64,000 bases of DNA from Ascidia mentula (taxonomy: Eukaryota > Chordata > Ascidiacea > Phlebobranchia > Ascidiidae), in assembly GCA_947561715.1 (NCBI GenBank), contig OX387203.1:7130001-7194000 (forward strand), in the 5' to 3' direction. A program made the position numbers and the translations under genes. Below, one piece after another: positions 52,801-64,000 of the stretch (position 1 is its first letter; each line of letters opens with the position of its first letter). Under the pieces are notes generated by a model. The model saw only the letters and a program-made list of their open reading frames with translations. It was not told the origin of the DNA and made no database searches.

Positions 52801-55800
52801 CAACCTTTCGTAAATCCGTGGTGTAACGTAGCTTGAGAAAGACGTCCAGTCTCCTATCAAAGAGGAAAATAATTTGCTTAGGATGACGAAGGTATTCGTA
52901 CAGGCATGACCTACTGTGACTCACTATTTCGATTGTTCGACCGCGAGTTCGCTAAGAAAATCCCATTTTCTGGTTTTCAGTGATTCGTAAAAACGCGTGG
53001 ATTAAAACAGTTTTTAACCATATTTAGTGTCCATATCTAAACCTTTTCAATTAGATTTTTGAATAATTTGTTTACAAGCAGTCGACAATTTTTTAGGGGT
53101 CGATTTTATTTGTGTCGCCTTTTGAAAATTTTGTTGACAAAAACTCATTTCTTTGAACACAAAAGGATCATTATTTTGCATCAATAAATGCCACATCTGC
53201 TGTAACTGGGAAATATTCTGTATGCTGGACCCGGACATCGGAAACACATAACTTCCCATTCTAAATCAGAACAAATCCTCCTTGTGCCGGAACGTACACA
53301 CTCTTATACAGCACTTAGTGCACGCAAACAAAATATATTGAAACCGTTCACCTCACGATTTCGTTCAGTCTATTGTGTCGCCACCGCGCTACCTTACAGT
53401 TACAAAAGCCGCTGCGTACTCTTGTTTATTTTACCTTAAAACGGGTCGGGCCTTACGGCGTCGCTGTAATAACACTGTACAACTTTGCAATTTCGCCGTA
53501 CGTTTAATCGATTCCCTTGAGCATATTTGATATAGGGCGCGATGACGGTTTATTAGCCATCCGTTTACCGCCTTTGATGTTTGACGTATTGCCACCGTTT
53601 TTATGCGGCACTTATTGTTAACGCTCGGTTTGCGCACGTGTCAAAGATTACGGAACTATTACAAATGTACACAACACTGTGCGACTAACTACCCTTAAAG
53701 TATGTGTGTGGCCGAGTGGACAAATTATCGAAACTTGTAGACTTTAAACGACGTGCTTGCTACTTTCAACGTTGTGTTTTAGTGTACTATCAATTATGCA
53801 TTAGCACGTGGTGGTAAATTCGAATGATATAAATTAAATAAATATGTTCTTTATGTTTCAGCACCGACTATGCCGGGGAGTACGACTTCCAAATCAACTT
53901 TGGCGAAGCGACCGAATCAGCACCCAAGAGCGCCCAATATACAGTAAGACACTTTTGACTCAAAATACCATGTTGTCACTGTATCTACGTAACTCATTTG
54001 GACAGTTTCCCTGGCGCGGTGTTTACCACGTGTTGCAGATAGCTTCTGCTGTTTGTTAACTTTAGCGCTGTTTGCACGCGAAGTTGGGTGTGCGCCCTTT
54101 GCCCGTTGTATATCATGGCCGAAACGGCGCGCACAAACATATCACCGCCCACTACGTGCGTTTAAACATGCATCACCCTCTGCATATGTTCCATTTCCCA
54201 CCCATTTCCCCCACACCGAGCTATCTGCCGGTGGTAACTCCAAAGTCATATTAGAGTCTGGAGCACGTGTTTGCTTAACTTTCATCTTCCGCTCGGTCAA
54301 GTATCCTTCCCATCGGTATTGGGGCGTCACGTGCAAAATTGGGGAGACAGCCAATAAAAGCTGTTGTCTTTCCCGCCTTTGATGAGGCTTCGTGGCCATG
54401 GCGACCGCCGCTTTCTCGATCAATAAGTAGCGCAGGAGCTCATTGATTTTTTTTGCGTTTTTAAAGAAACGTACATTACGTCTTCGTCGCACGAGTCTTT
54501 AATTATTGACATGTTTACGAAAACAAGCAAACTAACTTCATGAATTATTATGTTGTATACACAAACCCTGTGGAACCCAAATAGACTTCGACGTTTCGCA
54601 AACTTCAATAAATCTTACGCCAGAGAACGTGTGGCCAGTTGGGATTACTGGCACTTGCTGCGTGGATTTGTAACAACATTGCCTCCTTCGGCGCCATCAA
54701 AGCATTTGCTTCGCGCGTATATTTGCTAACCCTTTGATCTGAGCGTGGTTTTTCAGCGCGGCTTTGAAACTGCCTTCGCGGTAGGATTTGTGCTTTAATT
54801 AAACCTAAGTCTCCCTGGACGCAAATGGATTTTTGTGTAAATTGCCGTGTACAAGTTAAAATTCCAAAGGTCACCTGAGGGTATGTGGAAGGTTAAACCA
54901 AAACTCATGCGTTGAAGTTTTGTTTACCCTGTGGTAACCTTGATCACGCGGCTTTCAAGACGTCACAGCCCACCACGTGCCCCAACATTGTTGCGTCACA
55001 ATCGGCGCACAGGCGATGTCTCGGGTCTCGATAGCCTGGAGTCTGTAAAACGGCCATTAAGTGCCCCACCCGTTAACCCGGTGTATAGCAGGCTCAGCGT
55101 GGCCCTCTGTAATCCCTCCAAACCGTCTTGTGCTTGGCACGGGCCACCCGTACGGTTTTTCGTCTTGCGGCGCCGCAACAGTTTCGCTTGCGGAGATTTT
55201 CCGCCCAATTTCACCTTTAATCCATGCTAATTGACGACTCGTGCCGCTCCCGTGCAGTGGTCTGGTCTTGTGTACAAATATTATGCTAAATTTGCGCTTG
55301 GTCGTAAAATGCGATGGGAAAACCTCGAAATTTTTGAAATTAACGGTATGTTGGAACGTGTTTTTTTGCGGGTTCAACTTAACCCACAGTCAAGTTTCAT
55401 TAATGTTTTCATCAAACAAAGTAAAGCCACTCTTTTAGTTTCCAAAACTGGAATGCTATCATTACGATATACAAAACCGCCGTGGCAACAAATACACTGC
55501 AGAATACTTTTCTCAATACGCGCTCGGCAATGTCTTCTAAAAGCGCCAAGCGATCGCCCACGCTTGTCCCGCCATTATTAACCTTAACACCTACGTACCC
55601 ATTCTCTATCCTACAAATAAACACGCGAGAAAATGGAGCACGTTACAGCTCCAACAAGAGACCCTCGTTTCAAACACACGCCCCGCTATACACGCCTTAG
55701 ACATCAAGCGAATTTTGGCACAGCTGAGGGACTCTGGTCCTACTCTATTTGTGCAAGCCAAGTCGAAAACCCTTACCACTCAATCCAGAAGTTATTGGAT

Positions 55801-58800
55801 CCGTGCGCTCTCGCCGGCCCCAACGTATTAACCCCATTGTAGTCGAGTACGCCACGCCGCGTTGGTATCGTTTCAACCCGGCTGTGCATATACACCACGA
55901 CGCTCGCCTTTGCCGTTAAGAATTTATTTATTAAGAGCGGTTTTGTTAAGCTCGTGCCGGAAAGTCGTCCTGCCGTCTTGTTAGCGACCACAAAAACACA
56001 AAAGGATTCAGGTGCAACGGTGCAACAGCTAATCGAAAAAATTGTGGCAACATGTACTGGTGAAAAACGCAGAAAAGCACTTCAAATTGTTGGCGCATTA
56101 TAGTTTGCATGAATGTAAAACTATTCCCAGTCTCTCCCATCCTTGCAATAAGCCTCGTGTTTTCCTACAGTACTCCCATCAACTCAACAAGCTCTTTGTG
56201 AAAATGAACGTCACATGTCCTGTGCGATTTAAATGCACGCGACCACCACCCATGAACTCCGTCATTCGGGCCGTGGCAGTCTTCAAACGACCCGAACACG
56301 TGACCGATATCGTCACCAGATGCCCCAACCACAGGATCCCCGACGAATGTAAGAAATTCTTCTTATTTTGTGTTAGATTCTTGGCCAACTTGGTTAGGTA
56401 TTTTAAGCACTGATTGCCGTTTAAACTTTCACTTTGTTGGAATCTGTCGGACACATATTGCCATCTTTTTGCTATGTATTTGACGGTAGTTTTCTGTTAT
56501 AAATCAAGAATTTTTTTCTTCGATTATAAATTAGCACTTTGTCCTTAATTTACCTAATTATTTTCAAACATTAGAAAGGTATCTTCCCCACTTCCTAAAA
56601 TTAGCAAAATGCCAAAAATTTTCTCACTTTCAAACAAATCAATAAGGGGTAATCTTCCATCTTTCCTAATGGGCTTAGAGTTGTTAACCTTTAAGCTTTC
56701 TTGTGTGCAGTCATTTGTGTGTACTCAGTACATTTACTTTCTTTCGTTTATTTACGTAATCACCTAGTTTCAGTTGCCTTCTTAAACACGTCAACGTACA
56801 TTTACAAGACCGCACATCTCGACCGGTTCCCACGCTAAAAACCAGTCATCAGCGCGAACGCCCTCCAAAGAAAATTTCGCGCCGGTGTTAAATGTAAAAC
56901 AGTAGCGAAGAGCAACGAATTTTCCGATCGCCGTCGTAGCGCTAAAAGCCTTTCACACGGTAAACTGACCCTGAAAAGTGGGAAAGTCCCTTTCGCCGCG
57001 ACCACCTTACGTGCTCCTAGCGACAGTTAAACCAACTTTCGGGCCCGTTACAGTGTAGCCCGTAAACTCGGGCTACAAGGCCGAAGTACAAGCGGTCTCC
57101 TGATTAATATTTACGCTTCTCGACGGCACCTCGAGATTGTACGTGTTGTTATAGCGAACGGGCAACAAGTTACCTTTCGTCGCCACTCAAGTGCCTGGGA
57201 AAATAAGTCTCGATTGCCTATTTCATAAACGCGACGTTACCGAGGCGGCGAAAATCAAATGTTTGTCCCCGCTACTGTTGATTAATCGTGATGTTCTAGT
57301 CGGTGCAATATTCGAATATATTTGTCCTTTCTATTTGTGATCAACGGGTAATTTACCGCAAACAGGCCATAAACTTTAGGAACCGCAGGCAATATTTCAT
57401 GTCAAAAGCCAATTAATTAGATTGTGGTAAAGTATATGGGATATTTGGGTTATACAATCTAACAATAAAACATACAAGCCAGTTTTAAGGTTATTTGGCT
57501 GAAATTCGCCAACACCGTCGCTACTTTAGTTATCGTTATCAGCATCAGCTCCAATCAAGAACCGCTGTACAAAGAAAACCAATAATTTTGCCCCCTTTCG
57601 CAAAGGTTACGTTTTAAGCGTCCTGCAAAAGTACACAGTAGCACAAAGGGCCGTAATATTTTCACACGGCGCCGAAATAACTTGAAGCAATTGAACGTTC
57701 CTCGCCGCTACGCTATTGTACAGGGTTTTGTCGTACATTTAGTTATTCTTTTGGCGAAAGGCACCGGAACTTTATATATGGAACGAAGTCACTCCTTCCT
57801 CGGCGGCGTGGAATCCTGGAAGGCATTGTGACCTCATCAATGGCGCCCTGTCGCGTCATAAAGGCTTGAAATAATATAGTGTCGCATGGGGCCGGCAGCG
57901 CACTTGGCTAAAAAGAAAACAAAACTGCCGTCAGTCTGTCGCATTCACAACGGTCGGCGACGTGCCGCCATGTAAACCCTTCTCCATACTTCACCACTCG
58001 GTGTGAAGTCCAAAGACGGTTGTTTATTTTGTGATGTGACTTTTGCTGAAATTCTTAATCTCGGCCAGTTTGTCATACAAAAGCGGGGTTCGGCTAAAGG
58101 ATCTCGTCCGGTCTTCCAACTGATATCGGTGGTGTCAATCTCACCGTTTTCCTCATCGGTTTTACTCACACAAGTGTGTGTACACTGACCCTTAACTGTC
58201 CAAACCTTCGCGTTGGTTTACGTTGTATTAACATGTAGGGTTTTTCCGAATAAATCCAACAGAGAGCAATCTAAATGGCCTTTCTGGTACAAAACTATCT
58301 GTAGCAAACCGTGTGGTCAAGTGGAATTAAAAACCAATTTATCATTTTATATTTTTTACACATGTTTTCATGACGTAGTAACAGCAATGCAATAAGGTTG
58401 TTTGAGCCTTTATTTTGTTTTTTAGCAAACCTTTTTGTGTCAACAGCTGGTTACCTTCCGTCCAGCCATTTGATCCGCGCTGAAATGCCGAATGACTCAA
58501 ATGTTCGTTACGAGACCGCAGCCCAGGATGGACGGGAAAGTGTCACTGTGTTCTATGAACGACCCCAGGTAATTTACAAACTTAAATGCAAGTCTCTATA
58601 ACTCTGAATTCATACGTATTTTTGCTGACACTTCGAACCTGTAAACTATGTAAACAAATTCCAATGCTACTACAGAAACTCTATTATAATATTTATAGCT
58701 ATGGATTATAACATTCAACGCTTTACCGATGTTTGTGTTCGTACAGGTGGGAGCCGAATACACGACCGTCCTGTACAAGTTTATGTGTCTTTCAAGTTGC

Positions 58801-61800
58801 GTTGGTGGCATCAACAGAAGACCTCTTCTAACCGTATTCACCCTTGAACATGAGTAAGTATCTATGAGCATTGCAAGTACAGATTGCTTAGCATAATTTT
58901 GAAAAGGTTTGTAAGCTAAAAAGGGCGTGTTTAGATCAACTAGTGGTTGTTGTGTTTGTTAGAATAGCATGAATTGTATTCTCAAGAAAGATTACTTTTT
59001 GACCTTCAAAATAGTTTTATTAAAAAAGCGCACCCGTTTTAATGGAATGCTGTATGTTTCTGCAGCTCATGTTAGTTTTTTTTTATAATGGCATGTACTA
59101 TATACCATATAGCTGCTCCTTTTCTTCTTATTCAATTGAATATAAAAACTGTTTATTTTAGCGGTCAAGTGTTGGGTCGACGTGTCGTGGAAGTACGAAT
59201 TTGCTCCTGTCCTGGTCGCGACCGGACACAAGAAGAACGAAAACAGCGCACCCACTACAATGGTTCCACAGCCGGTTGCAACGAAAACGCTGCAAAAAGA
59301 CGTAAGTCGGTTTTGTTTTTAAGAAAGTTCGGTGGCTTTTCTGTTTCTGCCGGTGTGGGGCAAAGCCCGTGGAAAAATAATTTCCTATTGTTACGGTTAA
59401 AAATATGTTGCAACTTGACATCTGACACCACACACACTCATGTCACAACATGTTAGATGCACACGTGGTTTTCAAAAAGACAGCTATCACTTTGCAGCGC
59501 TTTAAGATGAAATACCTATTTAAAGGGGGTTTGATAACTCGAAAACCTGTACTTAAAATGCCGTCAAAATTACTTTCACGACAAAGCTTAAATTTGTTTT
59601 TGGCCTCGTCGGCCATGTTTGGACGACCACAATCAACCCACCGCTACAACCGGCTTTTACATTCGCCTTTACCCGTGGGAACATTTCATTTCTAACTGTA
59701 TTGGTCTGCGAACGCATAGCGTGTTCCCTTGTCCTCATGATTGCCAACAAATTCCCAACGCTGTCGAAACTATAATCAAGTACAACGCCACGCAAAACTG
59801 CGTCCGCATTGTCTTCATTGTCACCGCCCCTGAATCGGTGGGACCCACTGAGAGGCACATGTTCACTCGGGCGTGTCCGCGGATCAGCGTTGCCATGGCG
59901 ATTGCTTTTAGACAAGCACTTCGGTGTAAAGTTTAAAAGGCAGAGCAGCTGGTTAATCAGACTCTTGCACGCTCTACCTGACCGGGCTTGTGTAATTGGA
60001 CACGCTGATAAATTGGATCAATTGGGACAGTTTGAGGTTGTGCGGAACACAAATATGGATTTTTTCATAGGAAAACCGCAACACAAAGCCCAACTGTTCA
60101 AGCGCTTTTGTGATTCTTGTAATGAAAACAATTGGCGCTATGCAATTTCTCTGCCACTGTGCAAACTTACGTTCCCACATTTTCTCATTAGACAAGAATT
60201 CTGTTTGATTAAGCGTCATTTACTGACGATCCATAACAGTAGGCGACTTGTGGTATACTTGAGGGTTTTGCTTTTCTGCTTTCAAACAAGATTAAAAACG
60301 TGATGGTTGTAAACTATTCCAGTAAAATCAGTTGATTTGCAAACGCGAACGCGCAAAAAATAAGTATTTTGTTTGCTTTTCCAGCTTACAAGAACATTCA
60401 AGGAACAATGGAAATGGTAATCCCTAAAAAGAAAAAGCCCTGCAGCGGTGACCAGGAAGAATTCGTGCTGAAGGTATTTAACATTTGATCCAGAAAAGAA
60501 AATACGGTGACAGAAACCTGTAAACGCAATAGACTGCTCGCACATTTAAACTTAAACTGTTCAAAAGTAAATAATTTCCACAGTACAGCTACTGATTTTC
60601 GTTCTTTTAAAAAAAATATTCTTGCAACGAAAACGGCAAAATCGTGAGTGACGTAACTGTGACTTGTTAATGACGCAGATACGTGGACGCGAAAAGTTTG
60701 AGATCATAAGAAAAGTAAAAGAAGCTCTGGACCTCATGGATCACGTGAGCAACGAGCAAATCGCCGCCTATCGAAGAAAGGAGGATGAGGACCAAGGCAA
60801 ACAGTACGTGAATAAGAAATGAATAAGAAAAACGGGCCAGACAAATTGATATGCTCATCGGTTAGGGCAGCTAAGTCTCGAGGTCAACAGAGAGAGGATT
60901 TAAATTAAGTGCATTGGACCATATAGCAACCAATCAGCACCGTTTTAACTTCCAAGATTTCTTGGAATTTAAGACTCTGGGTCAGACTTAGATGTAACTC
61001 TTTATATATTTTTCTTGCTATCTTATGTACAAATGAGTGTAGCGCCCAGTAGCGGATAAATTGTTTAAAGTAATAACCGCACGGGGGCTAAAAGTGCTGA
61101 ACCAACTTGCATGGTGTTGCGTGTGTTGTAAATGAAATTTTGGTTTTCCGAAAATCGGTTTTTATTTGACATTTTTACTTTGTTGTTTTTCGAGTTCCCA
61201 CTGAGTTTTGGTGGCTCTTTGAAATTATGCTTGTTCGTTCAGCACTGACGTAATATTGGAGTAGAGAACAATCAGCGCCCGGCGCCGTTTCGCAATTGAT
61301 CGGCGCTTAATTTCAAATGGTCATCAAAACTAATCATGTTTTTTATTTTATTTTGTTCCTCCCCCCACCCACATATCTTCGGTTCCAATTTTCTTTTTTC
61401 TCGTATGTCATTTGCCTCCCATTTTTCTTTATCCCAACCCATTTTCCCCCATGAAGTTTTAAAATGGAACCTCAGCTGCCGATGAAGGGTTTTCCCCGAA
61501 AGCCAGCCAACTCTTCGTCTTTCTGAGTCACGTGACGCAACACGTGACAAAAGCAGCCAACCGGGTTGCGTCGTTTCACGCCGTCGTATGCGCGTGGATC
61601 ACATTCCTCGTGGTCGAAGAGGAACGTCCAGAAAATCTCAAATCTTTATTTCTGTTGCCTGTCTGTGTCGAACGCACACTGTGCGTGTTCCGAAGATAAT
61701 GTGTCGTTTTTTATTTTTGTAGTTCCGTGCATTTTAAGCGCACGCATGCTTTATTTCCTGTATTTTCCCAAAGAGTTAATGTATCCACAACTGTAGAACT

Positions 61801-63747
61801 TGCAGACGCCTTTCTTCTTTTCTTGCCCTGAAAGCCCGTGCCTTCTCTCGTCCCGTTGCCCCAAAGAAACTTCATTACAACCAAGAGTTTAATTGCCTCG
61901 GTCTAATCAAGCCACTAAACAACCTTACGCTATAGCCTTAAAATTTCCCAAGCAAGTTCAAATTGGACGTACCGAATCAAGCCTTAGCATTGTATATTGC
62001 GCTTGCAAAACAGTTATCCTTACCGAGAGAGCACGTACCCGTTACTGCCATCACTACCAATGCTGACTGATATAGAGGCTACATTGAGTCCTAGGTCGAC
62101 TCGCTGCTAATACCACCAATACATACATGTAACTATATGCGGTAAAGCACAGGCCTGCCATTCCGTTTACATGTTCATGTGCACACGTAAGCTGTGCAGA
62201 AATCACTTTGAGCTGTACATAGTTTATTGCATAACTAAGGCGCGTTTTTAACCCGCCCATCACGTGGATCAAAACTGCCAATCAACGGCGCCTGTATGGT
62301 CGCCAGCACCCCGACTCGCTGTCTCAGCCCACGCCGGCTTTCGGTAAATCATACGCCGCCAAATTTTTGCATTTCTCCAAGGCTCCGTTTCGCTGCTAGC
62401 ACGCCCGACCCGAGCGTCGGGACAATGGCTTTCACACGCACAATCATATGCCCCCGTAGAGAGTTGCCTAGTCCCAACTAATGCACCCTTAAACCCACCT
62501 ACAGCCTCTTTACCAAAAACACATACAGAGACTCGCGTAGATTTTACACCTAAAGCCTGGGCCTTACAAAGAGACCCGTAGTTACTATTTTCTATTAGTA
62601 GGTTTCCTACGTACTGCTTTTCTCTGTAGCCCAGTAGTTCGAAGGCGGTGTATCACCCACTGTGCGCATACGACGTGAAAACAGTGCTTCCCTCGCGCCC
62701 AAAACAGCGCAAAATATTGTGGGAAACACCGTATTGTTTTATACAAGCGCTGTTGAAATCTATGACGTACACAAGTATGCTGTTTAACGCAGTATTTATA
62801 GATGTTTGATTATTCCATTGGTTCCGACGTTTTTCTGATATTCCGTATTTATCTTTGCACGTTACTTTACCAAGAATCAACGTGTATTAAATGTGTTTAG
62901 TTAATTTTTGTCATGGTAAATTGTGCACAACGAACACATTTGAACAAAAAATCCGCCCATGGTTTATTCACGTTTATGCGATCAATTTGTTGTTACTTCA
63001 TATACAATTGTGTGGGTCATCTCAACTTTTTGTGGCAACTATTTCATTATGAAGTCATCCGTCCTCTGCTAAAAGTCTATTTGCTGGTGCCTTTTTACGT
63101 GTTTGTGTCATACTGTACGTAAATGTGGATGTTTTTTTTTAAACATTTCTGACATTTCAGTTAAATTTTGTCGCTTTTGCACACACAAGCACCTTACTTG
63201 AGGACACAATTTTATGTTGGTTAATAATTAAATTTGGACTTTCGTAGCAAAGAAACTCAGCACGTTAGTATACGCGGTTCGTTTAATTACACCAAATTGT
63301 CACTTCGGTACCGTAAACTGCTTATTCATATAATCTGGTGAACCTGTTGTCGGATGCCTTTTGTTTTCTTTGGCGTGTTATTGTAAATACGAGTCTCCGT
63401 GACGTCACGTCAGCCTTCACTGTTTCGTGTGCTGTATTTATGACGTCACACCTTTCGTACACTGTCTCTATCAGTTGCGCTTTTTTTTGTACAAAAGCAG
63501 TTTTGCGCAAAAATAAAGTCTTTGATATAACAACGCATATGTGTTACTTCGACGTTGGCGTTATCAGCACTTTTAGTCCTTGATGTTGTTTCTTCACATT
63601 CGGGTAGTTAGTTGGGTATGACAGGACAATGTAACTCCTGAGGGACGATCTTCATTACACTTTTAACTGTCTACAGGAGCCCGTGCCGAAGTTCCAGCTC
63701 CGACGAAAATCGTCCAGTTCCACAGCAACAAAACGAGAAGCAGTGTG
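28816..63747 (+). CDS. p53/p63/p73 family transcription factor, 3' end outside window
   Basis: Thirteen coding exons join in phase: 28816-29107, 30896-31019, 40399-40600, 49932-50006, 50122-50318, 53862-53943, 56171-56348, 58447-58568, 58747-58853, 59162-59301, 60385-60473, 60679-60803, 63677-63747; over 600 aa, continuing right. N-terminus: IKMEP sumoylation-type motif, [12 protein letters not shown], poly-Q/poly-N, and BOX-I-like FFNVW. The DNA-binding domain (about 320-500) keeps the zinc ligands (VTRCPNH; FMCLSSC), the loop-3 Arg of GGINRRP (human Arg248) and [12 protein letters not shown] (human Arg273/Arg280). [20 protein letters not shown] is the tetramerization helix. The [14 protein letters not shown] and [15 protein letters not shown] blocks are nearer p63/p73 than p53. 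A SAM domain, if any, lies outside. Four alternative N-terminal starts are possible (separate entries). Expected to be a DNA-damage or developmental regulator. Confidence 0.95.
29108..30895. other. p53-family intron 1 (coding)
   Basis: Bounded by donor GTGAGA and acceptor TTTTAG, phase 1, completing an Arg codon. The frames inside, including 29485-29742, have no recognisable product. No structural feature noticed. Confidence 0.6.
36386..36429 (+). CDS. candidate alternative first or cassette exon of p53-family gene
   Basis: ATG 36386 opens [14 protein letters not shown] and ends in TG before donor GTAAGC; joined to exon 40399 it completes a Trp codon, giving SQSESFW. Human p53 BOX-I has SQ, then Phe and Trp in LSQETFSDLW, so an ATM-type SQ site followed by F and W is the same arrangement. 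The frame is open upstream to a TAA at 36302. An acceptor CCACCCAG ending at 36363 would make it instead a 66-base in-frame cassette after exon 30896-31019. Which use is real cannot be decided from the sequence. Confidence 0.5.
38790..38965. repeat. dispersed repeat, copy 2
   Basis: Matches the copy near 560-775 most strongly at 38802-38844 (39 of 43), with a TGACGTCA at 38938 as in copy 1 and weaker similarity between. It lies in a long intron of the p53-family gene. Confidence 0.6.
45002..45109 (+). CDS. candidate deltaN-type first exon of p53-family gene
   Basis: ATG 45002 opens 36 codons ([20 protein letters not shown], then a Met/Asn-rich end) to donor GTAAGA in phase 0, exactly fitting exon 49932 (NGYTCAPQ). 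Upstream acceptor-like AGs all leave the wrong phase for exon 40399-40600, so it would have to start a transcript. This is the position of the deltaN promoter in vertebrate p63 and p73 (established), and the peptide has no F-x-x-hydrophobic-W box. Confidence 0.5.
49001..49072 (+). CDS. second candidate deltaN-type first exon of p53-family gene
   Basis: Two ATGs (49001, 49004) open 24 codons with PPPFFDFEE at the end and donor GTAAAT in phase 0, joining exon 49932 after an 859-base intron. A TGA lies in frame four codons upstream (48989), and no acceptor is close, so it would be a first exon. The acidic-aromatic end could act as a short activation segment (inference). No TATA box is evident. 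Confidence 0.4.
50319..53861. other. p53-family intron upstream of the ITDYAGEY exon
   Basis: 3.5 kb, donor GTAAGT, phase 2. Two TGACGTCA sites (50769, 51346), and a direct repeat of about 17 bases (CCACGTTTAAACCCCTG-like) near 51715 and 51782. The 165-codon minus frame at 51212-50715 has no family resemblance. Confidence 0.55.
53944..56170. other. p53-family intron before the DNA-binding domain core
   Basis: 2.2 kb, phase 0, donor GTAAGA and acceptor CCTACAG. Only unrecognised open frames are present; no repeat or RNA gene noticed. Confidence 0.55.
56349..58446. other. p53-family intron with alternative 3' splice site
   Basis: 2.1 kb, phase 1, donor GTAAGA at 56349. Two acceptors, TTTTTTAG ending 58425 and GTCAACAG ending 58446, differ by 21 bases and keep the frame. 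The proximal site gives the better match to p53 spacing. Confidence 0.6.
60804..63676. other. p53-family intron after the tetramerization exon
   Basis: 2.9 kb, phase 2, donor GTACGT. If it is retained, translation adds QYVNKK and stops at 60820-60822. Otherwise no coding signal; two TGACGTCA palindromes lie near its right end (63400, 63441). No repeat boundaries found. Confidence 0.55.
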
Positions 63748-64000
63748 GTAAGTTGTCCTATGTTTGGAAAATCATATTGTACAGTTTGGTTGTTTGAAAT
63801 ATTAGAGACTATTAATTTAACGCGTTTTCGTTTTGATCCAAAAGTGAGATAAATACAGGTTTGTCAACATACCAAAAGTTCACGTATTTAGCACCTAAGT
63901 TTTAATTTAATCGTTGGTTTGTATATACATACTAGACCATTGCTCTCCTTTTCGGTAGACAAGTAAAATATATTTCATACCTCTGTCGAAACAACCAAAA
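63748..64000. other. p53-family intron running off the right edge
   Basis: Starts with donor GTAAGT after a phase-1 exon end; the rest is AT-rich intron. The next coding exon lies outside the window. Confidence 0.6.

Noticed and set aside
59809-60303. 164-codon plus-strand open frame
   Set aside because: Lies wholly in a p53-family intron between two well-supported exons and resembles no protein I know.

Overview
Animal genomic DNA, almost certainly from a solitary ascidian of the genus Ciona (inference). The genes have many short AT-rich introns and small intergenic gaps, several start codons lie just downstream of a free splice acceptor, and the p53/p63/p73-type and mPR-type proteins are diverged but clearly chordate-like. 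Exon boundaries below were read by eye: GT/AG sites, matching codon phase and family alignment from memory. There are no bacterial-type features, and I recognised no tRNA, rRNA or retroviral element.

Layout. 1-960: no gene; one copy of a dispersed repeat. 960-4203 (+): complete 8-exon membrane progestin receptor-like PAQR gene. 4378-8454 (-): NACHT-LRR (NLR) gene, tail-to-tail with the PAQR gene with 174 bp between the stops. 9240-18459 (-): complete 21-exon DHX34 RNA helicase gene (1,124 aa), whose last intron carries a hAT-like MITE and another intron a tandem duplication split by a second MITE. 18835-19979 (+): PACRGL, head-to-head with DHX34 over a 375-bp shared promoter interval. 21094-23562 (+): a CARF-family protein joined to a Ulp1/C48-like fold lacking its catalytic residues and an incomplete PHD finger. 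24055-24543 (+): VHL, with its whole coding region in one exon. 24544-27840: gene-poor. 28816 to beyond the right edge (+): a p53/p63/p73 family gene of more than 35 kb.

The p53-family gene is the main object. A transactivation-type N-terminus (28816), a poly-Q/N exon ending in a BOX-I-like FFNVW, a common exon (40399), linker exons, a DNA-binding domain with all zinc ligands and main DNA contacts, and a tetramerization helix are all in phase. Its long introns hold three further candidate start or cassette exons that also fit in phase: 36386 (SQ site plus F-W, like p53 BOX-I), 45002 and 49001 (deltaN-like). This predicts TA/deltaN promoter architecture like that of vertebrate p63/p73.

The most unusual observations are the CARF + pseudo-Ulp1 + PHD protein, the array of alternative p53 N-termini in which two different exons complete the same tryptophan codon at one splice junction, a 7-residue alternative acceptor in the p53 zinc loop, and a large excess of the palindrome TGACGTCA (at least 16 perfect sites where about one is expected).
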